Assembly (NCBI GenBank): GCA_004335835.1
Contig: RWJK01000504.1
Span: 28,071-92,070 of the forward strand
Source of the DNA: Scenedesmus sp. ARA3
Lineage: Eukaryota; Chlorophyta; Chlorophyceae; Sphaeropleales; Scenedesmaceae
Reading direction: 5' to 3'
DNA length: 64,000 nt
The position numbers and the translations under genes were made by a program. The stretch's first letter is position 1. Each line of letters begins with the position of its first letter. Below the pieces are notes generated by a model. The model saw nothing but the letters and a program-made list of their open reading frames with translations, had not been told where the DNA came from and searched no databases. Shown one piece after another: positions 48,613 to 60,788 of the stretch.

Positions 48613-51600
48613 GCACCTGCCTCACGCAGTAGCGCTGCATCAGCTGCGCACCTGCAGGCAGCTGCTCTGCTGCCACTACTGCTGCCAGCACTGCCTTAGC
48701 CCTGGCCAAGTCTGCTGCACTGCTGCCTGGGTGCAAACCATGCTGCAGCCAGTCACTCAGCAGGCACTCATCATTAGGTGTGATGTTTAGCAGCAGCAGC
48801 GCAGTCTCAGCAGCAAGCTCAGCAAAAACAGGGCGCCCAGGCAGCTGCTGCTGCCGGTGCGCCTGCAGCTGCAGCAAATCCGCACGCTGCTGCTCAGGTT
48901 GCCTGCTGACAGCATTGCTAATCGGCGTGCACCGCTGCTGCAGCAAGTCCTGCAGTGCTGCCTTTGCAGCGTTGTGTGCAGAGCCCCACAGCCGCATCTG
49001 CTGCTGCGGCTGCAGCGCCCAGGCCAGCAGCTGCGGCCGCCGCAGCTCAACTGCTGCCTGGGCAACTAGCCGGCCCCATGGCAGCCGCGGCGGCTGCGGC
49101 GTCACCGGTGGCCCGGTGACAAACGCAGGATCACCCAGCAGCCGCTGCAGCGGCGCAACATCTTCCGCATCTGCTGTTGCTGCTGCTGCCGGGGTTCCTG
49201 CAACCAGCATGCCTGATGTCAGGTACACGCTCAGCCCGTTGGCCGCCACGCGATCAGACATGATCGACCGGGAGTGGTTCGCCACCAGCTCAAGCAGGCA
49301 CTGCTGCCACAGCGGCAGCGGCCCCAGCTGTGCCTGCTGCGGCACTGGAATGCTGCGCTCCCCGGCATCCAGCCGTGCCTGCAGCTGCAGCAGCACTGTT
49401 GCATTAGAATTGTCCTCCTGCGGCAGAGGCTCTGGCTCATCTGCATCCTGCTGATCTGCCACGTTTGCGATTGCATCTGCTTCAAGCTCTGCAATCTCTG
49501 CCTCAGGAGCCCCCGCCTGCTGCAGCGCCTGCACCACCTGCTGCACCTGCAGCAGCGCTGCGTCTGCCTGCGCCTGCATCTGGTTCTGCTGCTGCTGCTC
49601 AGCGATCAGCTGCTGCTGTTCAGCATTCTGCTGCTGCTGCTGCTGCTCAGCATTCAGCTGCTGCACCAGCTGCTGCATGGGGTTCAGCGGCTGCTGCTGC
49701 TGGACAGCTGCAGCGTTGCCAACAGCAGCATTGTTTTTCGCATCCGGAGCTGCATCGTCGCCGTCATCATCATATCCTTTGTCATCAGTGCTGCTGCTGC
49801 TATCATCATCCTCGTCGTGATCTTCACCGTCGCCTTCTTCATTATACTGGCGCTCCTGTATGGCTGAGACAAGCGCTCTGCGAGCAGCGCCGCGCATCTG
49901 CTGTGCTGTCGCTGCCTCGTCCTGCGCCGCCATCAGCGTGTGCTGCACAGCGCGCAGCAGCTTCTCGCGGCGCTGCTGCTGCATCTCTGGAGGCGTGAAG
50001 GCAGCATGGAGTGCCACGAAATTGTCCAGTCGCTGCATGAACAAGCGCTGCAGCAGCTGCCAGGGGGGGCCCAGCTCCTCTGCTAGGCTCCCTAGAGTTA
50101 CTGCACGGCCCTGGAATCCGCCAGAATGGCTGGCAGCAGCAGCGGCGTCTGCAGCGTGCGCTTCTGTTGCAAGCGGCAGTCACAGCAGTGGCAGTTGCGG
50201 CGCTGGAGTCACAAGGTGAATATGAACAAGGCACACGTGGGTGCAGAATGTGACAGCAAGTGACGTGGTGGATTGCTGCTTCTGGCTGCTTCCGAAGCAG
50301 GCGACGCGCAACAAGAGAAACTGCACACCCATGCAGCAATGAGCACAATCAAGGCGTCCACTCATTCAAATTTGAAACTTAAATAGGCCGCGCACCGCCA
50401 AGCAAGCTGCTTCACAGCACAAAATCTGATGTGCTTATTACAGCAATGCTGCCTACACTGCTGCTGCTGGTGCCGTCTCGACTGCAGGGGGCAGGCTCAA
50501 GAGCATTTCCAGCAGGTGAAGTCAACACGCCGACACGCATCTGCTGACTCACCTTGAGATCCACAAAAGCATTGCTGACAAAGCACACCAGCCGCTGCAG
50601 CTGAGCCACAGCAGCAGCATCGCCCGCAGAGCATGGCCTGCGCAGGTGCCCGCCAATGCTGCTTGAAAGGAAGCCACCTGCCGTCCATTTCAGGGCCTCC
50701 TGCCGTACCCCACCCAAGCCCTGCACAATGTTGTGTAGCTGCAAGGCGCGCGCAAAGTCCCCTGCTTCGTTGGCCGCTCTCATGGAAGCTTTGAGTGCGC
50801 AGTACGCATTCTGCTGCTGCTCTGGCGGTACCAGCTGCTGCTGCTGCAGCCACGCCACCCTTGCTGCAGGCAACCGCCACCAGTGAAGCTCCCAGGGCTG
50901 GCTGCGTTAAACAGCAGCAACACAAAACAGCAGCCTGCTGTTGATGTCAGTCCCTGACGTGATGCGACTTCGTGCTGCCCACTGTGCAGCTGCATCAGCC
51001 TCTAGCGCAGGGTGCTCTGTCCCACGGCGCCTTGCAGGAACCGGCGCGCGCTGGTACTGCCGCAGTGCTGCCTCCCTGCCCTGCTGCACCACCAGGTGCT
51101 GCCACAGCAGGTCTGCCATTTGCAGCCTGGTTGCATCCTCTGCTGCCTGCCACTGCTGCTGCTGGCTGCTGCCGGGGTTCTGGCTTGCCTCGCCAGCCCT
51201 GCTGGGCAGTACCAAGTGCAGCGCTGAGGTCAGCTGCTGCAGGGACAAGCAGGACCAATCTAAGACCGGTAAGACCACAGCTGCTGCTTGCTCTTGCAGC
51301 TCTTGCTTTTCCACCTCATCCTGCTGCCGCTGCTGCTGCTGCTGCTGCTGTTGATGGGTGCTCTGATCTGCCTGCAGCAGCTGCCGCCAGACCTGCAGGT
51401 TGCCTGCTTCCGCAGCAGCCTCCGGCAGCACTGGCAGCTGCTGACGTGGCGTTGCTGCTGCCACATTTAGCAGCACGCTCAGCACCGGCGTACAGCCGCT
51501 GCTGCAGGCCGCCTTGTAGGCTGGCCGCATGTTGGCTGGCTTGCGCTGCTTGGCCGTCAGCGCCTGCAGCAGCTGCGACACAACACCTGCGGTGGCAGCA

Positions 51601-52997
51601 GCAGTACGGGATGGTTGGGTGAGCAGACGACATGCCACTGCCTGCCTCATAGCGTCAAACAAACAGCTGACATGTGTGCCAGAGCTTCAGCTGCGTAATT
51701 TCGCTGAGATGCCAGCAAAGTGTCCACAGAGGCCGCCGCAGCTAAGCACCAGACTTGTACTGCTGCTGTATAATCATTTAGCATCAAGGACGCAGAAATC
51801 CAAGCAACCCAAGGCACACACAAACATCAAAAGCTGCACTGCCCACCTGCAGCCCAGGGGTTAGTCCTCCCTGCAGCCACCTGCAGGTGCTGCGGGGCCA
51901 CCAGGCAACCTCTTGCGTTCTCATGATACGTAGCATACGCCCGGCGTGCTGTCAGGATTAACTGCAAGCACTCTGCGTTGCTCTGGCGCGATGCACACCG
52001 TAGCAGCAGCGTGCTGCGCCAGCCTTTTGTGAGGTTCCGACCCCACAGCAGCAGCTGCTGCACCGCCTGCAGGTCTCCGCTAGCCAGTGCTGCATAGCAG
52101 CAGGTGAGGTCGCTGCGCAAAAAGGTGTAGCCTTCGCAGCCTTTGAACCAATGGTCAGGGAACACAAACACTTCGCTGCTGTGCGCTGTCACGTGGTGCT
52201 GCAGCAGCTGCTGCAGGAGGCCCTGGTTGCGTGACTTGGCTGCAGGACCAGACCATTGGCACAGACGCACAGGCAGACAGTGCGGCACAGGATCAGACTT
52301 GCAGGCTGTGGCAGAGGGCGGCTATTTTCAGAGCATGCACTCCTGTGCCTGCAATAAGGCATTTGTGCCGCAGCTTTTTTGCAGATTGACAGCACAGCAC
52401 AGCACAGCACAGGTCAGCTGGGTAGCGCCACCTGGCTTGTTTTTTCTCACCAGCATAGGCGAGAAGTACAGAAGTTGACCCTGGGCATAGGCAGTACAGC
52501 GCATCCAGAGCGCACGTCCCTTTGCCAGCAGCTGCTGTGCCCGACCCACTGTGGATGGCAGCAGCTTGCAAGCCAGGGGTAGCGAGAAGTAGCCTTCGCA
52601 GCTGTTCAGCGGCTGCAGCATGGTGCGGGCTCCTGCTGCTGCTGCTGGTGTGGCTGCAGCTGCAGGTGCAGCAGCATCTGCCGTGTTCCAGCTCGTTGTT
52701 GTCGCAGCTGCCGCTTTGCCTGCCACAGCTGCAGCTGAGTTCTGCTGTTGCTGCTGCTGCTGCTGCTGCTGGCTCCAGTCATTGAAGCGCAGTAAGAAGG
52801 CAGCAATCTGCTCAGGGCTGGCGTGTCTGTGCAGCTGCCACGTCAGCGCAGCGTACTGCCAGGGCCTGTCAGGAGCACGGCTCCTGCAGCAACCAACAGC
52901 AGTGATACTAGATTAATGAGCAAGCACGAAGTCCTGAGAGTCGACGCTTTGACTTGGAGGAGCATAGGCAGTCAGAGCGTGGTGAGCTGAGTGCTTG

Positions 52998-53038
<41 letters not shown>

Positions 53039-53195
53039 CCAGTGCAAGCGACAAGTGGCACCTGTGGTGTGCGGCGAACCACTCCAGACGAAACTCTCCA
53101 TCGCCAGCAACCTGGCTTGCAACTTTGCAGCAGCTGGCGAAGGATGTTGGATCTGGCAGCAGAGAAGCAAGAGCGCGAAAGATGTGCGAGTCCAT
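48533..53195 (-). CDS. Large F-box/repeat-like protein, unknown function
   Basis: Six-exon model: 53195-53062, 52883-52451, about 52297 (or 52321) to 51847, 51586-50983, 50901-50553, 50047 (or 50056) to 48533; about 1160 residues. The N-terminus (HIFRALASLLPDPTSFASCC) resembles an F-box. Central exons have helical, ankyrin-like segments (CYAALASGDLQAVQQLLLWG, AACSSGCTPVLSVLLNVAAA). The last exon holds a Glu/Asp stretch and a long poly-Gln coiled region, then a Leu-rich tail ending LLVLWGHRLFRGTQHE. An F-box would suggest substrate recognition in an SCF ubiquitin ligase; this is inference. Weak points are the AAG acceptor of exon 3 and an unusual donor in exon 4. It could be two genes, with 50044 as a separate start. 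Confidence 0.55.
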
Positions 53196-54194
53196 CTAAC
53201 TCAGCGCCCCCGGTGGGGTGAGTCGGCACTCAGGCAAAGCATGTGCTCAACAATGACCATGTCAGTGAGTAATGAGCTCCATGACAGCCGCTCTGGCAAC
53301 AGTGCAGATGTGAGAAGAGGGGCAGTAACCGCGCAACTGCCAGAGTCAAACGTGCTCAACAAAGCCAGCAGCCCAGCAAGGTCACCGAAGCAGTTTCGAT
53401 CACTTACGATTACTGTGGAGACGTCAGTCAGGTACCTCAAAGGCTGTCAGCTTTTGACAAGAGAACGTTAGATCTGAGGAGTCGAGGTTGGCCATCCCAC
53501 CATGTTCTGGTTGGCGCAGCAGATCCAGGTCAGAGTCTTGCAGAACCTACAATTGGTTTGACGCAGTTCCACAGCGCCTCGCCCTTCCTGTGCAGGTCAC
53601 TTGCCAACGTCGTGTACGAAAAGTGCAGCACGAAAAGCAGCCCCAGACGCTGCAGTGCAGCCGAGGCAGCGTTCGGCACGCAAGGCTGAACACTAAGAAT
53701 CCGTTATAATGCCGTCTGCAAGCAGTAGTACCAGCAATTGGCCAAGTAACTAGCCTGGCCTCCCATCGACGACAGGCCTGCAGCTGTTCTGCTGTGGGCC
53801 CAGAAGCACAGGCTCAGCCGCACTCCGCAGGTGTGTAGATACGGAATAAAAATCAACCCTTTGTGACTCCTACGGAGTGGTTGCAGACAAGCACTGCTTG
53901 CATTCACCAGCCTTGCAGGTGTAGGAGGCGAGTTACAGCAGCACAATGCTTTTGCTGCTGCACAGGCACTCATGCTTATAAGGATCAAGAGAAACATGCT
54001 GCATGTCTTGCTGCAGGACTGCCTTGGGCTCAGCACAGCATCCCCCTGCAGCTGCCCCTTCTGAGGAGGCAGCAGCGCAGTGCTGATTGGACTGTCTCGC
54101 TGGAGTGTGTGCTGACAGCCACTCAGCCACCAACTTGTTGCTTGAAGCAACACCGTGTTGCTTGGCTGTGACAGCCATATTTGACGACCACAGC
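53196..54194. other. Divergent intergenic region, no gene recognised
   Basis: About 1 kb between the F-box-like gene (minus) and the intronless membrane-protein gene (plus). It presumably holds both promoters. Short frames only. Confidence 0.5.
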
Positions 54195-56345
54195 ATGAGT
54201 GTGAACAGCTACAGCCACCAGGCCCTCTGTGATCAAATCACAGCAGATGACGTGTATGCATACACAGTGAAGATGCTGGCGAGCAACGCATCCTGGGGCA
54301 GAAAGCTGCAGGCAGCAGCAGGCAGCTGCCTGACTGCACTGATGCAGGTTGGGGTGCTGGTGCTCATTTGGTACGCGGTGTTCACAGGCACCAGCGCCCC
54401 TGATAGCTTGTCAGAGACAGACAAGCTGTGGATGCAGGCAGGCCAGACACAGCGGCAGCTGTGCTGGCTGCGTCACCACATGCAGCTCAACACAAGCACC
54501 ACACGAACATGGAATGTGAACCAGGCATGCGTTTTGGCATGGCCCAAGGCGCCTACTACACTCAACAGCACCGGCTGCAGTTGGAAGGACTCTGCTACGG
54601 GCATCACAGCAGATGAATTGCCATCTTTCGAGGATGTTGCATCTTGTGTGGTGGTCAATTCAACACAGAATCGTGGCGAGCCATGCAAGAACTTGGACAG
54701 AATCTCTTCACTTAAAGCATATGGCCGTGGGCTGTCTTATCCCCCAGCTTCAAATGCTGGTGACAATCTGTCTTTGTCACTGGGAGGATGGCAGTCTCCG
54801 CAAAAGGCCTACGTATCTCACAGCACATGCATTACAGCCAGCATTCAACCACGCTTCAATGACCCTTCCTTATTCCCTACATTGTTTGCATTCCTTGCTC
54901 TGGCCCTTTTCATACATGACGAGGCTATGAGGGCAGTTTGGCTAGCGTATGTGGCTGCAGCATGCATAGGGGTTGTGCCAGGGTTTTTGGATCTGCATGT
55001 CGCAGACAACAACCCTTGGGTTAGTGCAAACCTGCCAGCGCCAACAGCGCAAATCCGCAAGCACAACCCAAGTGTTGTTGCATCCTTGTGTATGATGCTG
55101 GTCCCAATGGCACAGCTGTTCGTGTCAATCGCTGTCCTTTTCACAGGCAGCATCCTCTTCTTTACAGTGGATGCAACCAGCAGCATCATACAAATCATCA
55201 TCAACGCTGTGGCCTTGGGGTTTGTGCTAGACATAGACAACAAAGTAGGCGCCATACTTGCACTGCAGCAGCGTGTTTCTGGACGGGACGAGGTGTTTGT
55301 GACACCAGTGCTTGCGCATGGGGAGAATGCGGTAGGCCTCAGGTGGTGGTTCCTTGGGTACCTTCACCTCGCAGTAGTAGGCTTGCTTGTATTTACAGAA
55401 ACGCTGCTGCTGTCCACCCCATATGCAGCTGGTGCATTCTTTTCTCAGGATGTTGCTGTTGGAGCCGCAACCAACTCAGCGTGGACGTTGTATGCATACC
55501 AGTATGCACTCAAGAGGCTGCACAGGAATGGTGCACAGCAGCTGGCAGCAGATGTCAAAGGGGTGCTCGTTGCCTTCTATGTTGTGTACCCTCTTCTTGC
55601 GCTGTTCTTTGTGCTGCTGCTATCGCAGAACACAATGCCCTCGCCAAACACTGCGTGGAGGAGATGTCTGCTTGTTAGCCTGCTACTGGTTACGGGAATT
55701 TCCCACTTGGCTATCTGGTTGGACTCATTTTGGTGGTTTTACGGTGGCAGTGAAACGTACAGTGGCGACGAGCGGCGCCTTCTGCATGGAAAGCACATCT
55801 TGTACGTGCAGTGGACATTTGCGCCATGCCTTGGAGGTCTCTTCTGGATTGGCTTGTTTCTCATCTGGCCAGCCTGGCTGTCATGGGCTGCAGGCGCTGC
55901 GGACAGGCAGGCTAGGGCGGCTCAGGCCAGGGCTGACAGGCAGGCCAGAGCAGACTACGACCAGGCTGCCATGGGGGTCAGGGCAGCTTATGCCAAGGCA
56001 GTCAGGGCCGCCAGGGAAGAAGAGGCCAGGGAAGAAGAGGCCAGGGAAGAAGAGGCCAGGCAGGCCAGGGCAGCTGAGGACATGGCCGCACACCCTGTGC
56101 CAGCTGTGGCATCGGTAGCAGCTGCTTCCTCCGGCCATAAGCTTGGCCAGGCGTTGCAAGACTACCTGCCAGCCAGCCTCTTGGGGGTGACGCGCTTGCC
56201 GCAGATCAGCGGGGCAGCCTCCAGCAGAGAGCCTTCCAGGGATGTTGAGCTTGGCCGCATGCCTAGCGCTGGTGCCGCTGGTGTGCCAATGCGACGGCTT
56301 GTTTCTCATCGCATTGACAGGATTGAGGATGAAGATGAACGATAG
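54195..56345 (+). CDS. Intronless polytopic membrane protein, unknown function
   Basis: A single open frame of 716 residues from the ATG at 54195; an in-frame ATG at 54087 would add 36 residues. About eight or nine hydrophobic segments are visible, including LTALMQVGVLVLIWYAVF (about 47-63), LFPTLFAFLALALFI, LAYVAAACIGVVPGF, MAQLFVSIAVLFTGSILFF, IIQIIINAVALGFVLDI, GYLHLAVVGLLVFTETLLL, VLVAFYVVYPLLALFFVLLL and FWIGLFLIWPAWLSWAAG. A Cys- and Asn-sequon-rich loop of about 150 residues after the first segment looks extracytosolic. After the last segment comes a charged Ala/Arg/Glu tail with three exact AREEE repeats, probably helical. No family was recognised; channel or transporter are possibilities. 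It is the only long intronless gene here. Confidence 0.8.
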   Translation: MSVNSYSHQALCDQITADDVYAYTVKMLASNASWGRKLQAAAGSCLTALMQVGVLVLIWYAVFTGTSAPDSLSETDKLWMQAGQTQRQLCWLRHHMQLNTSTTRTWNVNQACVLAWPKAPTTLNSTGCSWKDSATGITADELPSFEDVASCVVVNSTQNRGEPCKNLDRISSLKAYGRGLSYPPASNAGDNLSLSLGGWQSPQKAYVSHSTCITASIQPRFNDPSLFPTLFAFLALALFIHDEAMRAVWLAYVAAACIGVVPGFLDLHVADNNPWVSANLPAPTAQIRKHNPSVVASLCMMLVPMAQLFVSIAVLFTGSILFFTVDATSSIIQIIINAVALGFVLDIDNKVGAILALQQRVSGRDEVFVTPVLAHGENAVGLRWWFLGYLHLAVVGLLVFTETLLLSTPYAAGAFFSQDVAVGAATNSAWTLYAYQYALKRLHRNGAQQLAADVKGVLVAFYVVYPLLALFFVLLLSQNTMPSPNTAWRRCLLVSLLLVTGISHLAIWLDSFWWFYGGSETYSGDERRLLHGKHILYVQWTFAPCLGGLFWIGLFLIWPAWLSWAAGAADRQARAAQARADRQARADYDQAAMGVRAAYAKAVRAAREEEAREEEAREEEARQARAAEDMAAHPVPAVASVAAASSGHKLGQALQDYLPASLLGVTRLPQISGAASSREPSRDVELGRMPSAGAAGVPMRRLVSHRIDRIEDEDER

Positions 56346-57321
56346 GTTTGCCTCATAGCATTGTCTGTGGTTCCTGTTCTGCTTCCAGACATGACGACGG
56401 CGCTCACCAAGTTCTTGATTGTTGTTGTTGCCACAGTGTGTTAAGTTCAACTGCGTGCACTGCCAGTACTGCACGTCTTTGCCATCACATGGGCCGTGCC
56501 ATCTTGCAGTATGGCAGTCCATGTCACAATTTTGGTGCTGCAAACGCAAGATCAGTTCTGCAGTTGCGTGTCCTGCAGCTGTTTGTCAGTGTTTCAGTAG
56601 TTGCCCGCAGCAGGTGTGTCAAGCGCTGCCTTAAGCTATTGTGGGTTGGCAGGCAGTCATGCACGAGCGCAATGTCCATATAACTGTGTTGCGGACAGCC
56701 AGTATTCTAGCCAAGTGCCAACGACACAGCTGACCGTTGCGCAACAACCGAATTCACTTGGAGCTTCACTGTGCCCAGGTGTGCATGCACCATGCGTAAA
56801 ACTGTCATTTCACTTGCAGCTTCACTGTGCCAGGCACTGCAGACTCTGCGGTGCCGGCCAAGAACACCAGCTGCCCGGTCAACACTGATGATGCTGGAAA
56901 CTGCTTCAGGGCACCAGATTACCTGGAGTGTAGCAGCAGCTGCACCTAGGCACGGTGCAGCAACCACATCCCCTATCATGCTGCCATCAAACATGTGTCA
57001 GTAAGCCAATTTTGTCACCACATCAAGCAGAGCATTCAAGCTGCACGTGTGCTATACTTCATTTTGAGCATGCCATATTGTAGGAGTTTATGATACTTAT
57101 CAAAGTCAGCGGATGCCATGTGCCCACGTGCCAACTATGCTGTGTGGCTATTAGCGAACTCTTGCCTGTGCCTTGCTGTCATGAGTCAGTAACCCTCACA
57201 CCGAGCGTTAGAACAGACCAAGTTTCAGCGCAAACGTTTGCTGCTGTTTTACCAAGTTTATTAATCAACTGATACACGGGGGTGTGTTGATGTGCTTGCT
57301 GCTGAAGTGAATTCAAGCGCG
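56346..57321. other. Intergenic region upstream of lycopene cyclase
   Basis: About 1 kb. It should contain the 3' UTR of the membrane-protein gene and the lycopene cyclase promoter. No gene recognised. Confidence 0.5.
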
Positions 57322-59409
57322 ATGCAGTCGACCATGCTGCACTCCAGCAGCCACATCAGCAGAAGCTGCAGAAAAGTAAATGCAGTACACATAAATAGTT
57401 TGCCTCATGCGAGGGTGGTCAGGCGCGCAAATGCGCGCTCGCCAGTGGCACAAGCAGCAGCAGCACCAGCAGCATCAGAAGACCGGCCTACAACACCGGG
57501 ATATTACTTCCGAGAAATGTCGGCATGGCCCACAGATGTTCCAATTGTGCAGCATGACCCTGAAAAGGAGAGTTATGTAGACCTAGTGATTGCAGGCGCG
57601 GGCCCTAGTGGCCTAGCAGTGGGCGAGCGAGTAGCACGAGCTGGATACAGGGTCTGCATAATAGATCCTCAGCCGCTGGGCATTTGGCCCAACAACTACG
57701 GCGTCTGGTGCGATGAATTTGAAGCCATGGGCCTGAGCGACTGCTTGGAGGTCATCTGGCCCAAGGCAAAGGTGTTCCTGGACAGCGACAACCTAGGCGA
57801 GAAGTGAGTTCATGCTTGCAGGAAACCTCTAGCGTGGCCTGCTGGGCCAAAGGTAGCAGGCCAGCAGGTGGTTGCAGGCCTGGTATTGCAGCTGCTGTGC
57901 CAGGCTGCATGCAGGGTGCGATGCAGCAACACAGCCACCTCATTGAAGCAGCTGCTTGTATCAATTGGCATCATACAGCAGTCCTTAGCTGCGTTTGCAG
58001 TCACCTATTCAAGTCATGAGCGCACGCAGCTGTGTGTATCAATGTCGCGCCTAGCCAGTCATCTTGCTTTCACATCACATGGCCCAACTAGCTTGTGCCT
58101 TCTATGCTGTCATCATCTTACAATGTCATATGTCTTGACACTTGCCATAATTTTTTTCTTTCTATGTTGTCTGTATTTCATTCTGCGCCAGGTTCCTGCA
58201 GCGGCCGTATGGGCGTGTTGACCGGCCTAAGCTGAAGCGCACGCTGCTGGAGCGATGTGTAGCAGCTGGTGAGGCGGCAGCTGGCTGATGTTGAAACTGT
58301 CGGAAATCTTGGGGAAATAGTTGTGCCTGCAGCGGGCAAGCGAGCAGCAGTCAACTGCAAGCAACAGCAGCATTCCTGCAGGTCAGGCGCAGTGGTAGCG
58401 GTGCCATCAGTTGCTGCGGTAGAGTAGGGATCTCGCCCTGCAGGAAACACAGGATTTCAAGTAGCGTTGGGGTCGAAATACGCTTGTCTTGCTGCTGCTG
58501 TTGCTGCTGCCGCAGGTGTCACCTTCATGACAGGCAAGGTGGACAGCGTCAGCCACGGCAGTGGCGTGTCAACAGTCAAGCTGCAGGACAGCGAGGCCAG
58601 CATCAGCGGGGCGCTGGTGCTGGACGCGACAGGGCACAGCCGGCGGCTGGTGCAGTTTGACAAAAAGTTTGACCCTGGGTACCAGGGCGCGTACGGCATC
58701 ATCGCAGGTGGGCAAAGCTTGGGTAGCTATGGCAGATGCTGATGTGTTTAGCAAAGGGGTTCTTGACAAGAAGTTTGACCCGGGGTACCAGGGCGCGTAC
58801 GGCATCATTGCGGGTGGGCATGGTTTAGTTGGTTATGGCAGATGCTGATGTATTTAGCAGGGGGAGTGCAGTTTGAGAAATGATCTGACCCCGGGTACTA
58901 GGGCGCGTACGGCATCATCGCAGGTGAGCAGCCGTAGAGCTGTGAATGTTCGGCAGGGAGTGTCGTTGGAGCTCTGCACGCCATGTGTGGGTCCAGAAGG
59001 TGCAGGGTAGCTGCCAGTGCCGTCCGTGCTGTGAGCGGGAATATGCCTGCGCTCCTTGTCTTCATGCTGTGAATGTCAGAGGCTCAATGTTGTGACAGTA
59101 CTGGCGTCCAACCTTACTGGCGTTGAAAGCTGTTGCTGCTGCTGCTGCTGCTGCTGCAGAGGTGGAGAGCCACCCCTTTGAGCTGGACACCATGCTGTTC
59201 ATGGACTGGCGCGACGACCACCTGGCAGGCGAGCCTGAGATCAAGGCGCGCAATGACAAGCTGCCCACCTTCCTCTACGCCATGCCCTTCAGCAAGACCA
59301 AGGTACGGCAGCGCAGCAGGCAACACAAATAAATAACGTGGGGCGCTGCAGCAACTAAGCTGACTTCTGCAACAACAGCAGTGGCAGCGAAACAAGTTTG
59401 CAACACAGC

Positions 59410-59448
<39 letters not shown>

Positions 59449-59695
59449 ACAACAGCAACGTTCTGACAGCGGTGTTTCAGCAGGACCAAGGTGCGGCAGC
59501 ACAGCAAGATGCAGCCAGCCAAGCGTGATATCAGCAACATGCCAGGTGACAGTGACAGTGCCACATGCATGCTGCCCACCTTCCTCTACGCCATGCCCTT
59601 CAGCAAGACCAAGGTGCGGCAGCGCAGCAGCATGATGCAGCGCTGGTCTGCTGCAGCAACCAAGGGCAGCAATAGCATCGGTGCCGCACGAAGCT

Positions 59696-59752
<57 letters not shown>

Positions 59753-60591
59753 GGCAACGACGGACAGCGGCGTTTCTGTTGTCATCAATGGCAGCAACTT
59801 GTGATGACACCATCGTGTGTCAGAATCCCAAGAGTATCACTTGCTGCATGCTTGCTACTGGCAGGTGTTCCTGGAGGAGACGTCGCTGGTGGCGCGGCCC
59901 GCGGTTGACTTCCCTGACCTGAAGCAGCGGCTGGACGCGCGCATGAAGCACCTAGGCATCAAGGTGAGCGGCTTTGCGACACACTTTAACATTAGTTGTG
60001 ACAGCAGCTGAATATCTCCACAGATTTCTGTAAGTTTTCATCTTATAACCTGCACAGAACCACATACCATGTTGCTTTGATGGACCTGCCGTGGAACTGT
60101 GCAGTTACCTAAGAAATGGATGTCACACGCATAATTCTCTTCCCATGTGTTGCGCTGTGCAGGTCAAGTCCATTGAGGAGGAGGAGTACTGCCTGATCCC
60201 CATGGGCGGCGTGCTGCCCACACACCCGCAGCGCGTGCTGGGCATTGGCGGCACGGCAGGCATGGTGCACCCCTCAACAGGTGCGGTCAAAATGACAGTT
60301 TCAACAAGTAGACTACAAAGCGCGTGAAACAAGATACCCATGTCACAACCGTGCCAGCAGCTTTGTAAGATGCTGCACCACATATTGCCTGCGTTGTGGA
60401 GCACTGGCCGTCGATCTGCTGCAAAATGCACACCACCATGTTATATAACATCTTATGTAACATGTTGTGTAACAACTTGCTACTGCAGGCTTCATGGTGA
60501 GCCGTATGCTGGGCGTGGCGCCCACCATTGCTGATGCCATCGTGGAGCAGCTGTCCAAGCCGTGCGACAAGGCGGTGGATGCAGGTGAGGC

Positions 60592-60645
<54 letters not shown>

Positions 60646-60696
60646 CTTCGATGGAAATCGTGTTGCATATGCATCGCGCAAGCAGCAGGCAAAGGC

Positions 60697-60788
<92 letters not shown>

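Noticed and set aside
58738..58848. Second and third exon-3-like stretches in LCYB as extra coding exons
   Set aside because: Including them puts a stop codon in frame and they lack their own acceptors; the 58516-58707 exon joins perfectly to 59160.
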